DNA of 64,000 nt from Anthoceros angustus. Its lineage: Eukaryota; Streptophyta; Anthocerotopsida; Anthocerotales; Anthocerotaceae. A model generated the notes under the pieces. That model saw only the letters and a program-made list of their open reading frames with translations, was not told the DNA's origin and did not search any database. The stretch lies in the NCBI GenBank assembly GCA_010909165.1, contig VJWM01000063.1, positions 868,001 to 932,000 of the forward strand. Direction: 5' to 3'. The translations under genes and the position numbers were made by a program. Shown piece after piece: positions 55,954 through 64,000 of the stretch (position 1 is the first letter of the stretch; each line of letters begins with the position of its first letter).

Positions 55954-58900
55954 GGGAAGTAATTCCTTCCTTTAAAACACTTGGAAGGAAGCCATGCCTC
56001 GAGGAGGAAAGGCAAGGGAAGGAGCCGCCCAGCAAGGCTCTCCTCGCGAGAGGAAGGAAAAAGGTGAGCCCGAGGAGGAGGTGACTTGTGCCCCATTGCT
56101 TCTTGCAGCTCAACCCAGATTTGGTTGATTTCGGTGGCGGAGGAAAACATCCAATTAGGATGGGTGTATGGCCAATGGGCCTACACCAATTTGGAATTGA
56201 TTGAGGAGTGTTACATCAACCTCCATCAATCGGGCGACCCTCGCCCCAGGAATGCTAGACGGATCCCATTGTTGGGAAGAAGCATTCGGCAGTGTATGGA
56301 AGACCGGAGGAGGAGCAATTGCTCTCCTCGAAAGGTCAATGGAGGGAAGAGGACACCTCTCGGCCCATGAGAGTTCCTTGACATGATGGATGGAGGAGTG
56401 AAGGCCCAGAATGGGTGGAAGGCCAAGAGCATCAAGGAGGTGAAGTGGAGGCTCTTCGCAAAGATTGTCTTTGGGGTTGGTAAATTACCAACGCACTTCT
56501 TATTCAGCAACTTCCTCCAATTTTGTGGAAGATTTCCATGGGAGCCAAGCGGATTGGGGACTATCATGTATGAGGCGTACATACACCATCGAGAAGCTCC
56601 TCAAGCCAAATTCGGTGGATGAGGAAGGGCCAGGCCATGCTACCTCGCACCTATTTGGTGCATTTATGGGAAAGCAGGGACTCCTCACAAGCAAGGAGCT
56701 TGAAGATGCATGGCATCCCTTTGAGGTCATCCACCTCCGGAGTTTGGAAGGCCTTTTGCCTTTTGCATTGCAAGGCGGTGGGAGGTCGGACCTCCACAAA
56801 CATGCTAGAAGCAAGAGGAGATCGGAGGCAACAAGTTGCGGAGTGGGAATCCTTCCCCAGGGAGCAAGCAAGGGAGAGCAAGGGCCGGAAGGCCGAATGG
56901 TGGTCTATGAGAGAAGGACCACGGGAGGGGTGTGACCCCAAGTGGGGAGTCCCACCATCTCCTTTGTGCCTACGAGAGGCACCCCGTGACTACCGGTGAG
57001 GCGGTCTACCCAAGGGGTGGGCGGCCTCGTGGTAGGTCGACCTACCATGGTAGGTAGGCGGTCTACCCAAGGGGTGGGCAGCCTACCAGGTGGCGGGCAC
57101 CTCGCCGGGCAAGCGACCCTCGGTGGCGGGGAAGGGAAGGAGGAGCAGGCGCCGCGGCGCGCCACCACCCTCTTACCAGGTGGGAGGCGGATGGGCGGCA
57201 GTGAAGGGACCCGCGCCCGCCGCGTGTGAAGTCGGGAGGCTGGAATTTCCAGAGAAGAGAGGGTGGAATTAGGACCCCTAGGAGAATTCTTTGGGTGCTT
57301 GTGAAGCACTCAGCGTGGATTTGAAGGGGCTAGGGACCTAGCAGCCTCCTTGTGGGCATGCCAAGAGGTGAAATCTCAAGACATGGCGGGAAGGCGGGGA
57401 CTAAGTGGCAATTGGAGGCCATGGAGTCCGATGAAAAGGCAGCCAATTGGAAAGGCATGAGAAGCTCAGTGACCTCATGGATGGCGAGAAGCCACGGAGG
57501 GAAGTTGTCATGAAGAAAGAGCCATTGAACAACCCAAAAGGACTCTTGGAGGCAAAAGGCGGAAGAGCATTTTGCCCAATTGGAGCAAGAGAGAGGAAAA
57601 GCAAGGGAGGCACTAGGAAGGAGGCGGGCAACTCGGCAAGTGGCCGCACATGAGCGGTGATGGCTACTCAAGCTATCAAAATCCGGGATATGGGAGAGGT
57701 TGAGAAGGACCCGGTACAATTTGGAAGAGAAAGAGGAGCACTCTGGCTGGGAGTAATTCCTTCCTTTAAAACACTTGAGGAAGGCCGCCATGCCTCGAGG
57801 AGGAAAAGGCAAGGGAAGGAGCCAGTTCCTCGCGAGAGGAAGGAAGGAAAAGGCGAGAAGCCTGGAGGAAGAGCATTTTGCCCAATTCACTTGCGGCGGC
57901 TCAACCCCGAGATTTGGTTGATTTTCGGTGTGGGCGGAGGAGAACATCCAATTAGGATGGGTGTATGGCCAATGGGCCTACACCAATTTGGAATTGATTG
58001 AGGTGTTACATCAACCTCCATCAATAGCGCCCTAGGAAGGAATGCTAGACGGATCCCATTTGTGAAGCATTCGGCAGTGTATGGAAGACCGGAGGAAGGA
58101 AATGGGGTGCTCTCCTCGAAAGGTCGAATGGAGGAAGAGGACAGCCCTCTCGACATCCAGAGTTCCTTGACATGATGGATGGAGGAGTGAAGCCCACGCC
58201 AAGAATGGTGGAAGGAGAGCATCAAGGTGAAGTGGAGGCTCTTCGCAAAGATTGTGCTGGGGTTGGTAAATTACGCACTTCTTATTCGACCAACTTCCTC
58301 CAATTTTGTGGAAGATTTCCATGGGAGCCAAGCGGATTGGGGACTATCATGTATGAGGCGTACATACACCATCGAGAAGCTCCTCAAGCCAAATTCGGTG
58401 GATGAGGAAGGGCCAGGCCATGCTACCTCGCACCTATTTGGTGCATTTATGGGAAAGCAGGGACTCCTCACAAGCAAGGAGCTTGAAGATGCATGGCATC
58501 CCTTTGAGGTCATCCACCTCCGGCCGAGGTTGGAAAGGCCTTTTGCCTTTTGCATTGCGGAAGGCGGTGGGAGGTCGACCTCACAAGCATGCTAGAAGCA
58601 AGAGGAGAAGGTGCGGAGGCAACAAGTTGCGGGTGGGAATCTCTTCCAGGAGCAAGCAAGGGAGAAGGCAGAAGCGGCCGAGGAAGGCCGAATGGTGGTC
58701 TATGAGAGAAGGACCACGGGAGGGTGGCGGCCCAAGGGTGGGGAGTCCCACCATCTCCTTTGTGCCTACGAGAGGCACCCGCACTACCGGTGAGGCGGTC
58801 TACCCAAGGGGTGGGCAGCCTACCGTGGTAGGCGGTCACCATGGTAGGTAGGCGGTACCACGTGAGGCTACGGTGGCGGGCACCCCTCGCCGCGCAAAAC

Positions 58901-60184
58901 GGTGGCGGGGAAGGGAAGGAGAAGGTGCGCGCGGCGAGGCCACCATCTCCGCTGGGTGGGAGGCGGATGGAGCGGCAGTGAAGGGACCCGTGGCCGGTCG
59001 GGAGAGCTGGAAATTTCCAGCAAAGGCGGAGGGTGGAATTAGGACCCCTAGGAGAATTCTTTGGGTGTGAAGCACTCAGCGTGGATTTGAAGGGGCTAGG
59101 GACCTAGCAGCCTCCTTGTGGGCATGCCAAGAGGTGAAATCTCAAGACATGGCGGGAAGGCGGGGACTAAGTGGCAATTGGAGGCCATGGAGTCCGATGA
59201 AAAGGCAGCCAATTGGAAAGGCCTTTTGCCTTTTGCATTGCGGAAGGCGGTGGGAGGTCGGACCTCCACAAGCATGCTAGAAGCAAGAGGAGAAGGTGCG
59301 GAGGCAACAAGTTGCGGGGTGGAATCTTTCCCCAGGGCAAGCAAGGGAGAGGCGGAGGAAGGCCGAATGGTGGTCTATGAGAGAAGGACCACGGGAGGGT
59401 GGCGGAGGGGTGAGTCCCACCATCTCCTTTGTGCCTACGAGAGGCACCCGCCCTACCGGTGAGGCGGTCTACCCAAGGGGTGGGCGGCCTCGTGGTGGCA
59501 TCGACCTACCATGGTAGGTAGGCGGACTACCACGGTGGGTGACCACCCTACCAGTGGCGGGCACCCCTCGCCGCAAGCGACCTCGGTGGCGGGGAAGGGA
59601 AGGAGAAGCGCAGGCGCATGGCGCGCCACCATCTCCGCCCAGGTGGGAGGCGGATGGGCGGCAGTGAAGGGACCCAGCGCCCGCCAGCCGATGGCCGAAG
59701 TCGGGAGGCTGGAATTTCCAGAGAAGAGGAGGGTGGAATTAGGACCCCTAGGAGAATTCTTTGGGTGCTTGTGAAGCACTCGGCGTGGATTTGAAGGGGC
59801 TAGGGACCTAGCAGCCTCCTTGTGGGCATGCAAGAGGTGAAATCTCAAGACATGGGGAAGGGGACTAAGTGGCAATTGGAGGCCATGGAGTCATGAAAAG
59901 GCAGCCAATTGGAAAAGGTAGAAGCTCAGTGACCTCATGGATGGCGAGAAGCCACGGAGGGAAGTTGTCATGAAGAAAGAGCCATTGAACAACCCAAAAG
60001 GACTCTTGGAGGCAAAAGGCGGAAGAGCATTTTGCCCAATTGGAGCAAGAGAGAGGAAAAGCAAGGGAGGCACTAGGAAGGAGGCGGGCAACTCGGCAAG
60101 TGGCCGCACATGAGCGGTGATGGCTACTCAAGCTATCAAAATCCGGGATATGGGAGAGGTTGAGAAGGACCCGGTACAATTTGG
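55954..60184 (+). repeat. Two-step tandem duplication inside the LTR copy
   Basis: Block A (55954-57748) and block B (57749 on) both start GGGA[A]GTAATTCCTTCC and are 1795 bp apart. At about 59216 block B jumps back to the equivalent of 58533 (GGAAAGGCCTTTTGCC), giving block C and a second repeat of about 684 bp. Block C then runs past the end point of A near 60184. The second junction lies in a shared TTGGAAAGGC. Confidence 0.85.
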
Positions 60185-60757
60185 AAGAGGCCGGCTGAAG
60201 CACAAGACCGGAGGCTGGCGAAGATGGCAAGCGGAGAAGGAGGCTTGCCGGCAATTAGAGACTGGAACAAGGAGGTCTCGGGAGGAGGGCGCCACAAGAA
60301 GGTGGTGCAGAATCTTGGTAGTGAGCGATTTTGGGCGGACTATGCCCTTGAGCAAAATTGGCCAGCTAAAGGAAGTGAGGGAGGAGAATGTGACCCTCCA
60401 TGTCAAGGTGGGGGTGACCACCTCGAGATGCCTACAAGGTAGGTGTGAGGATGGAGAGTGGCCACGGAGTTGATGATCTCCAAATGCAATATCATAACTT
60501 GGGGGCTCACCTCCACAATCTTGAAGGCCAACAATGAGTCTTACGGTTGGCCAAGGAGGACATTGGGTCCTCATGATGATGATGAAGAGGCAGCAAGTGC
60601 GGCGGAGGCCTCCGATTTTGATGAGGCCATCGGTGAAATGGACTCAGGAATCGAGTCGGGAGGTGAAGGAGGCCGTGGCGCAGGGTGGAGGCGGAGGCGA
60701 GAGGGGCCCACCCTCGGGGTCACCCTACCACGGTGGGTGACCACCCTACCATGGTAG
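56086..60757 (+). pseudogene. U3-embedded coding-like region (LTR copy in unit 3)
   Basis: It contains EENIQLGWVYGQWAYTNLEL at about 56136, MMDGGVKAQNGW at 56383 and IKEVKWRLFAKIVFGVGKL at 56427. The charged stretch is at 57400-57650, repeated at 59900-60110. RRTLGPHDDDEEAASAAEAS plus DFDEAIGEMDS is at about 60560-60650. Because of the tandem duplications, the upstream segments occur two or three times and the final acidic segment once. Frames are broken. Confidence 0.45.
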
Positions 60758-60800
60758 TGCCGGACTACCACGGTGGGTGACCACCCTACCATGGTGATGC
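60715..60800. repeat. CCTACC..GGTAG palindrome cluster
   Basis: Three consecutive CCCTACCA[C/T]GGT-type units are joined by GGGTGACCA linkers, directly after the acidic motif, as in the outer LTR at 3505-3900. Confidence 0.75.
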
Positions 60801-61643
60801 GCGGACTCTGGGTGGCAGTGCCAGCAGGCACAGGCTGTGGGAGTTGGGCGAGGCAAAGATGGGAGCCGGGGGTCGTGTACCTAAGGAGGCGGTTGGGTGG
60901 TGGGAGAGACAACCGGAGAAAAGAGGTCGGGCCGTCGGAGGGCGGAAGGGTGAGAATCCCTTATCCAAGTAAGGAGGCAGGACCCGAGGAGGAATCCAGC
61001 GAGGGCCGGAGAGATTGGAAATCGCATGGTGGGCGGATGGGGATGAAGGTGCTCTATGATAGGTATGGACAAATCAAGCGAGGCAAAGAACAGAAGATCT
61101 TCACCCAGAAACCTCACAGGGAGGAAGAAGGAAGAAGGAGAGAGCTAGGGGCGGACTACCAAGTGACCTACGATGATCTGCGGACTACAGCGGTGAGTCT
61201 TGAATAAGGTGACCGATGGAGAAAGGCGCCTAGGTGCGGACATTAAATCTTGGCGGGAAGCCTTGATTCTTTGGAGGCGGAGGAATCAGGCGCCGCCCGG
61301 AGATGGAGGAAGGGCAAGATTGTGACCCACACATTAGGAAGCGGACAAAGGCTGGGAAGGGCAAGAGCAAAAGGAGGCGAGGCCAATCCACCACGGACGT
61401 CCCTACCCCAGTGAAGACTAGATATGGTCAAGGGCCATAAATGCTAGGTAGAAGAATAGGAAGGACGGTGATGTCGACATCCTTGAGGATAGACTTAGGT
61501 GAAGTTGCTAGAATAGAATTTACCAAGGAGCGGACAATAGACTTAGGTGCGGACATTAAATCTTGGCGGTAGGAAATAATAGAATATTGGAAAAGGTGAC
61601 TGCGGTAGGGTCACCCAAGGGAGGTTGTATGTGGAAGGCCTCC

Positions 61644-61649
61644 TATAAG
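61644..61649 (+). promoter_or_regulatory. Candidate core promoter TATAAG (LTR copy in unit 3)
   Basis: It reads GGCCTCCTATAAGAGGAGG, about 0.9 kb from the truncated LTR end. Confidence 0.5.
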
Positions 61650-62149
61650 AGGAGGAGGTTTCACAAAGTAAAGTATCATGTCTTGCGCTTCCACGCTCAT
61701 AGTCCTTTGCCATTCTGGAGGAATTTAAATTTGTGAGCCAACCGGTCTGGTAGAGGAAGTCGCGGTGGTCGGAGTGCTTGGTGGAGGACTTGCTCCAAGT
61801 GCCTAAGCAGTTGCTCCCCTTGTGAATGGTTCTTTGTGAAATTGCTTTGCTTTGGGTGTGTGGCAAATGCCGGAGAACTCTCGGCTTGAGGGTAGACTAC
61901 GGGGAAAGACTCACAGAGGTTCTCATTGTCGTGTCAAACTCACGGCCCAAGGAAGAACTTCTTTGGTGAGGCGGACCCAGGCGGTTGTCGTAAGGCAGTC
62001 GAAACCGATGGCCAGGAGGTTAGACTAGGAGGAAGAGGATGAGGAGATGAGAAGATGAGTAGAGGATTAGAGGTGTGGGTGTTGGTGGAAGGCCACAGGC
62101 GAGCCTAAGGGACGAATCCCAAATCTGCAAGTAAGAGCTCACAGGTGGA

Positions 62150-62350
62150 GAAGGTGGTCTTAAGTAGGGCGAAATCGCGGTGTGAACCGGGGGTCCACAG
62201 GCGCCGTGGTAGGCTCCTTCTTCTGAGGCGGGACACTGCAATTGTGTTGTGTCGTTGTAGGTGGTTGGTCTTAAGTAGGGCGAAATCGGTGTGAACGGGG
62301 GTCCACAGGCGCCGTGGTAGGCTCCTCTTCTTGAGGCGGGACATTTGTTG
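62150..62350 (+). repeat. Tandem repeat in R/U5, two copies
   Basis: TGGTCTTAAGTAGGGCGAAATC occurs twice, about 110 bp apart. It is the counterpart of 36080-36390. Confidence 0.75.
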
Positions 62351-62550
62351 TGTCGTTGTGGGTGATTGGTGATTTTAGCGTGCAAGTGGTCGGTATGTAG
62401 GAGAGTAGGCGCCTTGCTTGTTGAGAAGGTGAGAGTTGTCGGTGCGATTGGTGACCACAAGGCCTCGAATTTTCACACAAGTCTCATGGGACGAAACCCA
62501 GCGTCTGAAGCGGCAGTGGGATAAGTGTGGCGCTATAGTGGGAGGCCCTT

Positions 62551-63154
62551 GTAGCACAATAATAACACTCACCAAACACAATACGAGATCCCAAGTAGCA
62601 CAATATTAGCCCCAAGTAGTTCGTCGTTTCTTCTTTCTCTTTTAAGAAATGGCCGGATTTTATCTCGAAATCCTAAATACCCAAAACTTCTCATGACTTG
62701 ACAACGGCCCTGCGATTTATCCGTCTTTGAAATACATACTCAAAAGGCCCCATCTACCTATACATCGATACCGCAGAAGTGAAGGCCTAACCCATGTATG
62801 CAGTACGATGCCAAGCCTCCGCAACGCCTAACCATTGCACCTTTTGTGCTAGAGGCGTGCTATGGTTTGGGTTTTGTATGGCAAAAATCATGTGCGTGTT
62901 GAGCAAAAATCTTGGGTACAAAAAGGTATCCAACTCAATGGAAGCGAAGAGACTGCTGCGATGATATACCATGTGATACTAAGTGCTCCAATTCGGGAAC
63001 CATGCCAAGACTTGTGACATTAGTTCCTACCCATCTTGGAACCATGCCGGGCCATGTTACAATTTAAGGGGCATAATTAGTAATTATGACCAAGTGCATA
63101 ACAAGGCCTAATTGTTTTTAGTAGTGTGAAAGAAACATCAAGGGTAAACGCGTT
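62551..63154 (+). repeat. Macrosatellite unit 3, right part
   Basis: Its first 66 bp duplicate 55095-55151. It then continues collinear with 49760-50304 to the unit end. Confidence 0.92.
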
Positions 63155-64000
63155 ACTTTCTTCCATGTTGTGATGAACCTACACCAAAACGCGTTTAAGC
63201 GTGTTTGGGTATCTACTTGTTTTAAAATATTTACAAGGATATTTATTTACTATTTATCCTATTTTCCAATTATAAACAATAGGGCAAGGTGCTCCAAGCC
63301 AAATGCAATTTTTCTCATCTCAATGCAATAATAGATGAAAACAATGAGCTATTAGAAACACCCTAGGTTTGTTTTCCAACAGACAGCCCTTCCATGCATG
63401 TTTTAGTGAATTCATTCTAAACCTAAACTCATATAGCAACACACCACCATATGCAGAGACTGAGCTTCCACAAAATATGCCACTACTCGGTAGCGGTTGA
63501 TAACCAAAAAAGGAACATGGAGGGGATCTCAATATCAAGGTATGGTGTACCATTCTCATCGGTTTTATGGTGGTTCACGTAAAATGTTTTCCGCGACATA
63601 CGACGGAAAGCTTGTATGTCACACACTTGGTGACATCGGCCACGCAGCCATCCGCGTGTATTGTTGTTGTGAGGTGTGTGATACGCATCTTTATGCATAG
63701 AAGATGCCAAGGATTGATGCGTACAGTCTGAGGAGGAAAATAATGTTGACACACACAACTCACGCCATGATGAGATTGGTACGCCATACCGAGGTGCTTC
63801 ACAACATCGGAACGGGTTTACAATTGACCCAATAACCATACACACACAACTCACGCCATGATGAGATTGGTACGCCATACCGAGGTGCTTCACAACATCG
63901 GAAGCAACATAATTGACCCAATAACCATACACACATCGAACTAGAGGCCTCCTATGTCATGCGCTGGGAGGCCACACATTGTGGTCCCATGGGCCATAAG
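63155..64000 (+). repeat. Macrosatellite unit 4, partial
   Basis: The next unit begins with ACTTTCTTCCATGTTG and is cut by the window end. Confidence 0.92.
63751..63932 (+). repeat. 91-bp duplication specific to unit 4
   Basis: ACACACAACTCACGCC through ATAACCATAC occurs twice in tandem. Units 1-3 have one copy at the same place. Confidence 0.85.

Larger units (their letters stand above)
55152..62550 (+). mobile_element. Element-2-family LTR copy without tips, internally duplicated
   Basis: It runs in the orientation of the outer solo LTR. Homology begins at TTTGATTTTTTGGCTAAG, about 50 bp inside a normal LTR, and stops about 40 bp before the normal end (GGGATAAGTGTGGCGCTATAG, then GGAGG). 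No internal region, TGTGG or CCACA tip is present. The excess length over 5.2 kb comes from tandem duplications at 55954-60184. It has TATAAG at 61644-61649 and an AT block at 55408-55427. Confidence 0.88.

Noticed and set aside
39500-64000. Ribosomal intergenic spacer or 5S array
   Set aside because: No rRNA-like sequence in any unit, and no known promoter or terminator pattern.

Overview
The window looks like repeat-rich nuclear heterochromatin of a land plant. It holds Ty3/gypsy and Ty1/copia polyproteins, a CACTA-like transposon end, LTRs of 4-5 kb, nested insertions and a 5.4-kb tandem macrosatellite. I found no intact host gene, no rRNA or tRNA gene, and nothing prokaryotic. The integrase and RT text reminds me of seedless plants or gymnosperms more than flowering plants, but that is a weak impression. 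Every polyprotein is broken by frameshifts and stops.

The left 36.6 kb is a three-level nest that can be resolved to the base. (1) An inverted piece of the macrosatellite (1-557, resuming at 36613) was hit by an LTR now present as a solo LTR, 558-4113 plus 34865-36607, with a perfect GGTGG target-site duplication. (2) Element 2 (4114-34859, minus strand), a Ty3/gypsy element of the same LTR family, landed inside that LTR in opposite orientation. Its LTRs are 4114-9316 and 29899-34859, and its duplication is CCAAG/CCAAC. (3) Element 1 (9344-23272, minus strand), a second gypsy family with 4.3-kb LTRs, landed 22 bp inside the 3' end of element 2's internal region, with a perfect GTCCT duplication. 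Both elements read gag, protease, RT, RNase H, integrase from right to left.

From 36.6 to 39.5 kb lie the rest of the inverted satellite piece, an AT-rich CACTA-like end, a copia RNase H relic with its polypurine tract, and the start of its LTR.

From about 39500 to the end of the window runs a head-to-tail macrosatellite: units at 39500, 44905, 50305 and 63155, period about 5401-5404 bp. Each unit has an inner 30-bp minisatellite and a coding-like tract ending in a PAM2-like motif. Unit 3 is split by a 7.4-kb LTR copy (55152-62550) of the element-2 family that lacks both LTR tips, carries two internal tandem duplications and is flanked by a duplicated satellite stretch of about 60 bp.

The most interesting signal is that the giant LTRs carry coding-like sequence upstream of a shared TATAAG promoter, i.e. 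within U3. In the element-2 family a short motif (LGPHDDD, then DFDE) is kept in diverged copies mainly through synonymous changes. Repeat copies differ from one another mostly by tiny indels near C/G-rich spots, so consensus error may be adding to the broken frames.
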